From Phaeobacter sp. J2-8 (GTDB lineage Bacteria; Pseudomonadota; Alphaproteobacteria; Rhodobacterales; Rhodobacteraceae), in contig NZ_JALIEC010000002.1 in the NCBI RefSeq assembly GCF_022867865.1, forward strand, positions 186,001 through 250,000: 64,000 nucleotides of DNA, read 5' to 3'. The notes under the pieces are model-generated. The model was given only the letters and a program-made list of their open reading frames with translations, was not told where the DNA came from and did not search any database. Made by a program: the position numbers and the translations under genes. Of the stretch, positions 40,501 through 47,038 are shown in pieces (position 1 is the first letter of the stretch; each line of letters opens with the position of its first letter).

Positions 40501-40685
40501 GCGCGTTTGGCGCGCCAGCGACCATCGCGCGCCTTCTCGACCAGACCATCTCGCATAAGTTGATCCAGTTCGGCGACCGCCGCAAGGCGTTTGTCATGTG
40601 AGAAACTGGCACCGAGGAGGACAAGCAATTCCTCGGTGGTTCGACCTCGCGGAAAGGCACGCACCGTATTCAATACCAAGGACAT
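37512..40685 (-). CDS. SF1 (UPF1-like) helicase fused to a DUF559/Vsr-like nuclease
   Basis: 1057 residues from the ATG at 40685 (longest frame starts at 40721). The N-terminal 60 residues look like a winged helix (RTTEELLVLLGASFSHDKRLAAVAELDQLMRDGLVEK). The helicase has Walker A TGPPGTGKSQ (about residue 385), KNHQALDAVEERL, Walker B VIFDEASQCD, VVGDDRQLSF, and C-terminal motifs TVDGFQGQERDLVLFS and RRLNVAISRAK. The last 100 residues (DSDWERKVFHAL, FALFGSSGVKLDLEVDG, WRVRRFWVDEL) form a DUF559-type endonuclease with D/E-rich catalytic positions. First gene of the operon, read leftward to 29470, and the likely DNA- or RNA-processing effector. Confidence 0.82.
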   Translation of the reverse strand: MSLVLNTVRAFPRGRTTEELLVLLGASFSHDKRLAAVAELDQLMRDGLVEKARDGRWRAKRAVLTNGARNLPARGAKTAASEQEILHAAAANFASLPVADETLDTEDLAEPVIDPQALLRYWRSALRADPRGATTQVLDKHGIEWTLISGRGPVLPNEGQRLRISISLAALDPGFQEALIRREGNENALAVGWPMAISRRGGLPIFQPVGMLAASWTREGESLVLSVDANDVLVNPDWVKGAARLSGWKKDDLADLFHADNTIGLRGSDFLDRVRTAVASQVRGRITGEDLASQLDGSAQGIYDSAAIFLPTDSSFTAGAARDLDAIGAWPRERLSRSALGAVLGIESAAEIDPVPAIDAVPLNKEQLRAVQGACELPLTVVTGPPGTGKSQAIVSMAASVLAAGGSVLVASKNHQALDAVEERLGALASGVPFSVRTLNPNDETDTGFSDALKQLIGNENTSNSGAVDVLAVSELVNVASQRRQAVDAVDRIAELECEIADVLERIELREARGRPESSAQTPSADSQGFFRRLLLWLHSSMIGRPAKASMPRQDVADRRGMSLRDLHALLVDLRAMKEELGEPVDPIELGERIREATGRLLPRLLAVRTHLTEELRRELAELSDDWQFSGGKGQPPADLAKTLVSHRPLWLASILGTPRRIPLDDGLFDLVIFDEASQCDIATAIPLFARAKRAVVVGDDRQLSFIAQLGQAQDRNLMQAQGLPVAGMGRFAQSRRSLFDLASRTPGARRITLRHQYRSAGPIVDYISDNFYGGQLQTSYDPRSLVVPKGAKPGLAWEHVPAPAVAQTGNVNPAEVAAIVKHLEHLLKDEGYEGTIGVITPFRAQVAAMEASICQAIDEPKRIACELKVGTVDGFQGQERDLVLFSPCVGPRSPQSGLTFFQRDTRRLNVAISRAKAVALIFGDLEFARSGQSSPLRRLAAMATEPRGRVGESVFDSDWERKVFHALKGRGLDPQPQFEIAGRRLDFALFGSSGVKLDLEVDGRKWHESQDGRRKTTDLWRDHQLKSLGWRVRRFWVDELAKDMEGCLDRVEQDLS

Positions 40686-40702
40686 CAAACAGACCTGCGA
40701 TC

Positions 40703-40721
40703 TTGCGCAATAACTGCGCAA
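40703..40721. promoter_or_regulatory. Candidate operator before the helicase operon
   Basis: Perfect inverted repeat TTGCGCA / TGCGCAA with a 5-base spacer, 18 bases upstream of the chosen helicase ATG. It sits where a repressor would block the promoter or the ribosome site. No regulator gene lies beside it; the winged-helix start of the helicase itself is one possible partner, but that is a guess. Confidence 0.35.
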
Positions 40722-41192
40722 CTACTCCATATCAAAAAAGCACCAATAAATGTCATTAGCAATCGTATCGTTTGCTGAATTGGTTCTCTCTTCTCCCTTC
40801 GGAGCTTATACTATGATCATCTCAAATCCAGAAACTCCACCATCAAATGCCAGCACTAACCTAACAAACGATCGATTACGTACTCTGTCCAACCCCAAAT
40901 AGCCGCAAAGAGTCTTCCGACGCTGTCTTCAGAAAGGAAGATACTCTTTATACGGCAGCTCACAACCTGAAAGTTTGAACTTTGCCAGCTGCCATACAGC
41001 GCGGAAAGCTACTCGTTGTGGCTGAGTTCGCAAGCCGCTTTTGTATGCATTCGTTGCCAGCGGGTGTTTGCACACAAGCGCCGAAAGGCGACGATGCCTC
41101 ACTATTGGCAACGAGCGCTGCTCGAGAGCCTATCATGCGAGTTCTAACGCGGCGTCCCTACCATCACTTCCCGGAGGTTCAGTTGACAAGCG
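40722..41192. other. Gap upstream of the helicase operon
   Basis: About 470 bases, AT-richer than the neighbouring genes, with no supported gene. It should hold the promoter of the minus-strand five-gene operon. Short open frames here have neither ribosome sites nor recognisable products. Confidence 0.4.
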
Positions 41193-41232
41193 ACGTGCCC
41201 CGCCGTCCTTTGGGACGCGGGGCACGTATTTT
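41193..41232. terminator. Strong hairpin between the two-gene unit and the helicase promoter region
   Basis: ACGTGCCCCG-CGTCC pairs with GGACG-CGGGGCACGT around a TTT(G) loop with one bulged base, followed on the plus strand by ATTTTTC. It lies directly after the stop codon of the 41233-41646 gene (minus strand). It probably ends that transcript, although the T-run is on the other side and would also suit a plus-strand transcript. Confidence 0.6.
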
Positions 41233-41646
41233 TCATATGCTCAATTGACGGGACACCTGGCCGGCATCCAGCTGGCATCGCACCTCCACCAGACGCATTT
41301 CCAGTTGTGCGAGGGCGACGCAAAAACCGTCCAGAACCTGGCCGAGGGGCGTGCTGCGTGACCTGTCGTAGCCGCCGCTCTGGCAGTCAAAGTCCACCAG
41401 GAACTCGGTCCGGCTTTCGTCTCCGACCCTGCTTTCGACATAGGCCTTGGTTTCGCGGACCTTCCGCAGCGAGGCGCTGTCGAAGAGTTCCCTGGAAAGT
41501 GCGACCGAGGCCAGCCAGTTAAGTTGGTCCTCGTCCTCGGCAGTCAGACCGGCTTCAGCCATGACGTCAGAGTATGCATCCAGAACGGTGCGCAGCGAGC
41601 GCATCGCGTTCAGCACGGCCTCATAGAGCATCTTTGCTTCATACAT
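41233..41646 (-). CDS. Small hypothetical protein, second of a two-gene unit
   Basis: 137 residues from the ATG at 41646, which lies inside the end of the upstream gene (overlap of 8 bases, ATGTATGA), showing translational coupling. Mostly helical and acidic: MYEAKMLYEAVLNAMRSLRTVLDAY, then LTAEDEDQLNWLASVALSRELFDS, and a C-terminus with VLDGFCVALAQLEMRLVEVR. No membrane segment and no domain that I recognise. Followed at once by a strong hairpin. Island cargo of unknown role. Confidence 0.7.
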   Translation of the reverse strand: MYEAKMLYEAVLNAMRSLRTVLDAYSDVMAEAGLTAEDEDQLNWLASVALSRELFDSASLRKVRETKAYVESRVGDESRTEFLVDFDCQSGGYDRSRSTPLGQVLDGFCVALAQLEMRLVEVRCQLDAGQVSRQLSI

Positions 41647-41980
41647 GTTCGCTCTCCTGTTCGAGGCACTCGAGCAAACCATCAGCCAGCAGGCAGATTT
41701 CCTCGACGCAGGGATCCGTCGGATCGACCGCAAAGAAGAACTCAGCCTCAGGGCTTTCGGGATCATGGCCATACTCGAGCATGAGCAGCGCGTGCTGCGC
41801 CTTCGCCTCGCGGCGCATGCGCCGGGTGACCGGGCCAGGCTGGGCCAGGTCCTGAAGCAGCCGCTGGCAGCGTCGCAGCCAGGGGCGGCCTCCGAGCAGG
41901 TAGGCTGCGTTTTGCAGCCCCTCTGCGTTGTCTGACGCGAACGCGTGCAGACGGGTGACGGGGATGGGTGTATCGAACAT
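41639..41980 (-). CDS. Small hypothetical protein, first of a two-gene unit
   Basis: 113 residues from the ATG at 41980, chosen because CAGGAGA stands just upstream; a frame to 42001 is longer but lacks this signal. Sequence includes TRLHAFASDNAEGLQNAAYLLGGRPWLRRCQRLLQDL and, near the end, FFFAVDPTDPCVEEICLLADGLLECLEQE. Soluble, helical, with no known motif. It overlaps the next gene by 8 bases. The pair resembles a toxin-antitoxin or anti-defence accessory unit in size only; there is no sequence evidence for that. Confidence 0.7.
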   Translation of the reverse strand: MFDTPIPVTRLHAFASDNAEGLQNAAYLLGGRPWLRRCQRLLQDLAQPGPVTRRMRREAKAQHALLMLEYGHDPESPEAEFFFAVDPTDPCVEEICLLADGLLECLEQESEHV

Positions 41981-42078
41981 CGGCGTCTCCTGTGGTGCCA
42001 CCCCGCGTAGGTGCAGGGGGCTACAAGGCGGCTCTGTCCTTTCCTGTGCCGCTGGCCCTTTCAGGCTTGGTTTCCATT

Positions 42079-42138
42079 GCGCCGTCAGCCGTTTTCGATG
42101 CTCTCACCCCGGGGAGCGGAGAAAACGGCTGACGGCGC
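42079..42138. repeat. Perfect 18-bp inverted repeat upstream of the small two-gene unit
   Basis: Arms GCGCCGTCAGCCGTTTTC (42079-42096) and its exact complement (42121-42138) around a 24-base loop that itself contains GCTC...GAGC and CCCCGGGG. About 100 bases upstream of the 41980 start. Could be a leader hairpin, a transcription terminator for something upstream, or a protein-binding or mobile-element end. There is no T-run on either side. Confidence 0.6.
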
Positions 42139-43575
42139 TGAGAATTTTCGTGATCCTTGGATTTCTTGTCCGTAACCCCACGAGCAATAGCGAGGTCAGG
42201 ATTAGGACAAGCGTTGCTTCAGGAGGCGCTCAGAAACGCGGTCGGCAACATTGCCCTGCTCACCAGTAGGCTTCCCTGTAATGCTTTCGGTATATGCCAG
42301 AGCGCGCGCGGTCCGCTTGCTGTTGCGGCACATTTATCTCGACGTTCCCCCCGAAAGATGGGGGGGTAATACCTCGCGCTGGAAACCTCCTGCAGGCTGC
42401 TTCCAGCAGACTGACGCCCAAAATTCTGAATTAAGTCGCCTGCCTGCCAACTTGAATTCCCCGCGAACCGACATCGTCGAATCAGCACTCCACAGGTGAT
42501 AGCACTGCGGTCCAGGACAAGGACACAGCACTCCGTCAGGGCAAAATCCGCCAGTCTCTGTTGACACCGACACAACAATTTTCGGGGTTTTCCGCCAACT
42601 ACCCGGCGTTTTACCTCGGTTCAAAACCGATGAACCAACAGCGAAAATCACGTACTCACGCGAAGTTTGACCAGTCGAAATTTAGATTATCCTTAGAGAC
42701 ATTCAAGTTTTTGCCCCCCCACCACCAACTCAGCCAGCTTCATTCCTGCGGGCAGCTTCGAGAAACAAAAAATCCATAAAAAAAATTAACTTTATCAAAC
42801 ACTTATGATGAATAACTTAAGTTTCACATGAGAATAATTCCGCAACCGCAAAGGGCTTTGCGCTGGAAGAACCGGTCTCCTTCCGCCGAAAAGCATCGAT
42901 GCCTTTCGAGTTGTGTAGCGATCCGCCCTGAAGAGCCGGTAGGTCTTCATGTTCCGCTCGCCTCATTCAAAAACGGTCTGACATCTCCACGCCAACAGAA
43001 TTCATTGACAGGCAAAATTTTGAAAAATACGCTGAAGACACACCAGTCGAACTTCAGCGGCTATCCCAGATGCGAGGTGCATCTTCGATTACGATTGTGG
43101 AAAGTTCCTTCACAAGGAACCGTAGTGCCGGGCAGCGAAGTGAAAGAAAAGCGCGAGGAGCGCTTTCGATATCGCCAACCCCAAAATGACTGATCTTCCT
43201 ATAGGGGATCTTTCTCTCGAATTCGATCCGATCTACGAGCATCGAATGCTCGTGAGAGTGTGAGTTACGTTTTCAACCCATCTCAGGGAGAGAAAACTTA
43301 ACCATTCACCAAGAAAATTTCGATTTTCATCTTCGGATTGTTGAAGAGTGGCCAATATTTTAACTGAAGGCAACGTCCCCGGATCAAACCGCGGATCAAT
43401 ATGCCTTCCAGTCGCCGGTGAACTTCAAATCGTACAACCTGATCACTATAGAGAAACATGATACGGAGGGTCATGATTGAACATGAATACTTCTAAATAA
43501 TGCCCGAAGAAACTTTCGATTTGATCGACCATCGATATATCAACCACGCCTCAGTTGGTAGAAAAGGAAGTGCAC
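42139..43575. other. AT-rich stretch of about 1.4 kb without a supported gene
   Basis: Base composition falls well below the rest of the window, especially after 42560, and poly-A/T runs appear. Short frames are present on both strands, for example about 42935-43191 on the plus strand (IQKRSDISTPTEF then DRQNFEKYAEDTPVELQRL) with a possible small coupled frame starting at the ATG 43188, but none has a good ribosome site plus a recognisable product. It looks like decayed mobile-element sequence. Confidence 0.4.
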
Positions 43576-43795
43576 ATGCAAAAAATACTTACACCAAGGG
43601 AAGTCGCCCGTCGCTGGAAGTGCTGCTCTAATACTGTAAGGAAAGCGATTTCACGACGGAGAACTCGAGGCTTTTCGAATTGGGAAGCGACGCTACGGCA
43701 TAACTGAAAACGCCTTGAAGAAATTTGGTGGGCGTATCAAAAAAAGCTATCAGGACGATCCTCAGGGAACAAGATGTTTTCCGAGGCCAAGGTAG
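43576..43795 (+). pseudogene. Excisionase-like helix-turn-helix gene (frameshift)
   Basis: ATG at 43576 after AAAAGGAAG. It reads MQKILTPREVARRWKCCSNTVRKAIS, a MerR/HTH_17-type opening found in excisionases and in DNA-binding parts of integrase modules. Removing one base near 43653 lets it continue as DGELEAFRIGKRRYGITENAL to a stop at 43793-43795, which completes the fold. It overlaps the start of the integrase frame, so the two were one transcript or even one protein. Confidence 0.6.
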
Positions 43796-44207
43796 TTTTA
43801 CCATATTTTGGAAAATTCTATCCACGAGACATCACAGAGGAACTCGTAAATGAATATATCGCAACGAGGGTTAACCTCCGGACAGGAGAATTGGCGTCAC
43901 CTGGAACCCTTAGGACCGAGTTAGGACGTCTCCGAGATGCGCTCAGCTACGCGCTTAAAAAACAGTGGCTTGAGCCGAATGATCTTAAGTATATTCCACG
44001 CCCTTCGAAGCCTGCGCCGCGAGATGTTTGGATTACAAAAAAACAAGCCAAATCTCTTTTGGATGCTGCAAGCGACCTGCCTCATCTCTATACTGCGATC
44101 CACGTTATGCTGGCCACCGCTGGCCGAGTTACTGCCGTTCTTCAACTCACATGGGATCGCGTTGATTTCGCGAACGAAAAAATTGATCTTAGGATTAATA
44201 CTGATGT
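43774..44207 (+). pseudogene. Tyrosine-type integrase, truncated at an IS3 element
   Basis: The N-terminal core-binding domain is clear (VLPYFGKFYPRDITEELVNEYIATR, then LRTELGRLRDALSYALKKQWL) and the catalytic domain begins with [38 protein letters not shown], which contains the first catalytic arginine. The IS starts at 44208 and the His-x-x-Arg and tyrosine parts never reappear: only about 106 bases remain between the IS and attR. This is the enzyme that should have inserted the island at the tRNA. The missing third indicates a deletion at the IS end. Confidence 0.85.
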
Positions 44208-45134
44208 TGACCTGCCCCCTGCTGGTCCCTCATTCATAATGAGAGTTCTGCAGGTTGAATCTGGGTATTCGGCTTCCGCGTCTGACGCAAGCGCGCCGGG
44301 CGCGGAGTCTTCAAATTGCTCAAGCGCACGGCGCGCTTGCAGCGGCGTTTGGTTGCCCAAGGACGAGTGTGGCCTGACCGTGTTATAGTCGTAACGCCAT
44401 AGGGCCAGCTTGCGCCGCGCATCATCCAGGCTGTCGAAGATCTCCTCGTTCAGTAGCTCATCCCTGAGACTGCCGTTGAAGCTCTCGATGAACGCGTTCT
44501 GCTGCGGCTTGCCCGGATCGATGTAGTGCCACGGCACCTCGTTCTCGTCGGCCCATTTCAGGATGGCCCGACTGGTGAACTCAGTTCCATTATCGCTGAC
44601 AATGCAGCCGGGCTTTCCGTAAAGCCGGATCAGAGCGCTGAGCTCCCGGGCGACCCTTGCGCCGGAGAGGCTGGTGTCCGCGATAAGGCACAGGCATTCC
44701 CGAGTGCAGTCATCGATCACTGCCAGCATCCGGAACTTCCGCGAGGCGCCGAAGCTGTCGGATACGAAGTCCAACGACCAACGAGCATTGGGATACGCCG
44801 CAACTGGCATCGGCACCCTGGTGCCACGCGCCCGTTTCCGGCCGCGCCGCCGCTTCACGGACAGCCCTTCTTCGCGATAGACCCTGTAGAGCTTCTTGTG
44901 GTTCATGGTCATGCCCTTGCGCTCCAGCAGCACGCCGATCCGGCGGTAACCGAACCTGCGCCGCTTGGCAGCGATGTCCTGCATCTCCTTGCGGATCTCG
45001 GTACAGTCCGGTGGGCGTTCTCGCCGGACTGTTTTGGGATCGACACCGACAAGCCTGCAGGCCCGGCGCTGCGAGATGTCATGATCCCGCATCGCCCGAA
45101 GCGCCGCGTCTCGCCGCTTGGTCAATGTCGTCAA
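44142..45134 (-). CDS. IS3-family transposase OrfB (DDE integrase core)
   Basis: 330 residues as read here. An HTH-like start ([22 protein letters not shown]) is followed by the rve catalytic core with [13 protein letters not shown] (first Asp), [13 protein letters not shown] (second Asp) and [21 protein letters not shown] (Glu). The C-terminal LRPHSSLG-type motif is present as [17 protein letters not shown]. The frame passes the inverted repeat and stops at 44142 outside the element. Another frame stops inside the IS at 44234 (QPAELSL), so the true C-terminus may be altered by one more small indel. Probably made as an OrfAB fusion by frameshifting. Confidence 0.9.
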   Translation of the reverse strand: MTTLTKRRDAALRAMRDHDISQRRACRLVGVDPKTVRRERPPDCTEIRKEMQDIAAKRRRFGYRRIGVLLERKGMTMNHKKLYRVYREEGLSVKRRRGRKRARGTRVPMPVAAYPNARWSLDFVSDSFGASRKFRMLAVIDDCTRECLCLIADTSLSGARVARELSALIRLYGKPGCIVSDNGTEFTSRAILKWADENEVPWHYIDPGKPQQNAFIESFNGSLRDELLNEEIFDSLDDARRKLALWRYDYNTVRPHSSLGNQTPLQARRALEQFEDSAPGALASDAEAEYPDSTCRTLIMNEGPAGGRSTSVLILRSIFSFAKSTRSHVS

Positions 45135-45461
45135 TTCTTTCCCAGCAAGTCTTTCAGCACGACGTTGTCGAGCATGGTATCGGCCAGCAGGCGCTTGAGC
45201 TTGGCGTTCTCGTCTTCGAGCGCCTTCAGCCTGGCGGCCTCAGAAACTTCCATCCCGCCATACTTGGCCTTCAACTTGTAGAAAGTCGCCGTGCTCAGCC
45301 CGTGCCTGCGACACACCTCCGCTGTCGGCATCCCTGCTTCCTGTTCTTTGATCATACCGATGATCTGCGCCTCGGTGAAACGACTCTTTCGCATCTGTCT
45401 GCTCCTTCAGAGTTGGCGCAGACTCTACATTACGGTGAGGGATTTCGCGGGGGGCAGGTCA
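44208..45461 (-). mobile_element. IS3-family insertion sequence, about 1254 bp
   Basis: Terminal inverted repeats TGACCTGCCCCC at 44208 and its complement ending at 45461 (14 of 15 bases match over 44208-44222 / 45447-45461). Two overlapping reading frames, orfA and orfB, lie on the minus strand as in the family. The flanking triplets differ (TGT at left, TTC at right), so no target duplication is seen. This agrees with a deletion that removed one flank together with the integrase C-terminus. Confidence 0.88.
45131..45394 (-). CDS. IS3-family transposase OrfA (HTH protein)
   Basis: 87 residues with a helix-turn-helix ([42 protein letters not shown]) followed by a leucine-zipper-like tail ([32 protein letters not shown]). 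It binds the IS ends and supplies the N-terminus of the OrfAB transposase. It overlaps orfB by 4 bases in a different frame. Confidence 0.92.
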   Translation of the reverse strand: MRKSRFTEAQIIGMIKEQEAGMPTAEVCRRHGLSTATFYKLKAKYGGMEVSEAARLKALEDENAKLKRLLADTMLDNVVLKDLLGKN

Positions 45462-45567
45462 TTCACTGAACCTAAATACACCGGTCAATCGCCTCAATGC
45501 GCTTAAAATCATTCGATTGCGAGAACTAAAATAATCTTAAAGTCAATAGATTAGCTGAGATCCTTAC

Positions 45568-45614
45568 CGCTCATAACGCTTTGGTTGCGGGTTCAAGTCC
45601 TGCCGGGCCTACCA
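45568..45614 (+). repeat. attR: 47-bp direct repeat of the tRNA 3' half
   Basis: Exact copy of 14750-14796, without a tRNA 5' half upstream, so it is the displaced end of the original tRNA gene. It marks the right boundary of the island. Bases after it (TCTCTCGC...) belong to the chromosome. Confidence 0.93.
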
Positions 45615-45979
45615 TCTCTCGCTAATAATATTGAAAATCAAACACCGCCTGTCGCACGCCGGGGTGATCCTGGGGGGATTTGGGTATTGATGGGACGTTG
45701 TCCTATCCTGCGGCCGAATCTGCGGCGAGGTTTTTGTGGACCATGCAATGGCGCTTGCGCTGACCACCGGGCGCCTGCCGATGATTGCGGCCTTGGGCGA
45801 CGGACAAATTCGCCGATACAGGATGGCTTTTTCGGGATCGGCGATCTGGTGCCACAAATTGAACGCGGGGCAATTACATTCCAAAACGATATGTATTCGG
45901 CGGTAAATTTATTAGATCGGCAAGTTTCAAACCGATAAAACCGGGGCAACGGAACCATACGTCAGGGAGGAACTACCGT
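45615..45979. other. Region between attR and tctC
   Basis: About 365 bases with no supported gene. It should contain the tctC promoter; GGGAGGAAC before 45980 is its ribosome site. A short frame near 45745-45905 has no recognisable product and may be decayed. Confidence 0.4.
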
Positions 45980-46939
45980 ATGTCCAAGGGATTTTTCGCC
46001 AGAACCGCTTCGGGGCTTGCTCTGTCGGGCGCATTGACTGTCGCAGCCGCCGGAGGGGCCATTGCCCAGAGCTATCCCGAACAGCCAATCAAGGTCATCG
46101 TACCCTTTGCCGCCGGTGGTCAGGGCGACGTCATGGCGCGTCTGGTGATCCAGCGTATTGAGGAGATGGAGCTGCTTGACCAGCCCATGGTCGTGGTCAA
46201 CGTGCCCGGCGGCGCCGCCACCATCGGCATGCGCCAGGCCAAGAACGCCAAGGCCGACGGCTATACCCTGCTCTATATCCATCAGACCATGATGACCGCA
46301 GAGCTGATGGGTACGCTGGACTTCAAATATAGCGACATGGTGCCGGTGGCCGAAACCAACAATTCCTGCCTGCTGACCGCCACGGCCGAAGGTTCGGGCA
46401 TTGCGGACGCTCAGGATTGGATCGCCCAGACCAAGGCCGCGCCGAACGCCGTGAAAGAGGCGACTTTGGTGGGCAGCATCGCGCATTTCACCACCGCCAT
46501 GTTCGCCAAGGCCGCGGATATCCAGGTTGGCTATGTCAACGCCGGCGGCGGCGCGGACCGGATCGCCTCGATCCTTGGCAACCACACCAAAACCGCCGTG
46601 GTGGTTGCAACCCCGGTCGTGCGCAACCCGAAGCTTTCTGCGCTGGTCTATTACGGCGAAGAACGCCACCCGGAGCTGCCCGATACGCCAACGGCCAAGG
46701 AACTTGGCTATGACGTCGTGTCCTGTCTCGACAACATCTGGTACGCCCCGGCGGGCACCCCCGCCGACATCGTCGACACCCTGGCGGCGGTGTTTGAACA
46801 AGCGACAAGCGATCCGCAATTGATCGAAACAATCGAAGCCAAGGGTGACGAAGTCGTCTTTTCCTCGGGCGCGGATCTGACGGCTCGTCTTGCGGCAATC
46901 TACGAAGATCTGGCGGCGGTGTCCGGCGCGCTTCGCTAA
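45980..46939 (+). CDS. tctC: TctC-type periplasmic substrate-binding protein (tripartite tricarboxylate transporter)
   Basis: 319 residues. The signal peptide ends at AAAGGAIAQ-SYPEQP, which is followed by the family opening IKVIVPFAAGGQGDVMARL. Central motifs ADGYTLLYIH and GYVNAGGGADRIASILGN and the C-terminal WYAPAGTPADIVDTLAAV are typical of Bug/TctC receptors. It delivers a small carboxylate to the TctAB membrane parts encoded downstream. A sulfatase gene is placed between it and tctB, so the ligand may be linked to a sulfate or phosphonate ester. Confidence 0.92.
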   Translation: MSKGFFARTASGLALSGALTVAAAGGAIAQSYPEQPIKVIVPFAAGGQGDVMARLVIQRIEEMELLDQPMVVVNVPGGAATIGMRQAKNAKADGYTLLYIHQTMMTAELMGTLDFKYSDMVPVAETNNSCLLTATAEGSGIADAQDWIAQTKAAPNAVKEATLVGSIAHFTTAMFAKAADIQVGYVNAGGGADRIASILGNHTKTAVVVATPVVRNPKLSALVYYGEERHPELPDTPTAKELGYDVVSCLDNIWYAPAGTPADIVDTLAAVFEQATSDPQLIETIEAKGDEVVFSSGADLTARLAAIYEDLAAVSGALR

Positions 46940-47038
46940 TCCATTTCGACAAGACCCCGCTGGCCTGACAGGTTGGCCTGCGGGGATCAGACAGCGCGGC
47001 GCAAGCGGCGCGCGCCCCACCTATTGCCGGAAGAGATC

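Larger units (their letters stand above)
14750..45614. mobile_element. 30.9-kb defence island integrated in a tRNA gene
   Basis: Bounded by a perfect 47-bp direct repeat of the tRNA anticodon stem to the 3' CCA. It carries, left to right, a BREX operon, an ISL3-type transposase remnant, a five-gene McrBC-like operon on the opposite strand, two small unknown genes, an AT-rich stretch, an excisionase-like HTH gene, a truncated tyrosine integrase and an IS3-family element. Flanking genes on both sides look like core or long-resident genes. The integrase has lost its catalytic C-terminus, so the island probably cannot excise by itself. Confidence 0.9.

Noticed and set aside
45568-45614. A second tRNA gene after the island
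   Set aside because: Only the 3' half is present; there is no acceptor 5' strand or D arm, so it is the attR repeat.
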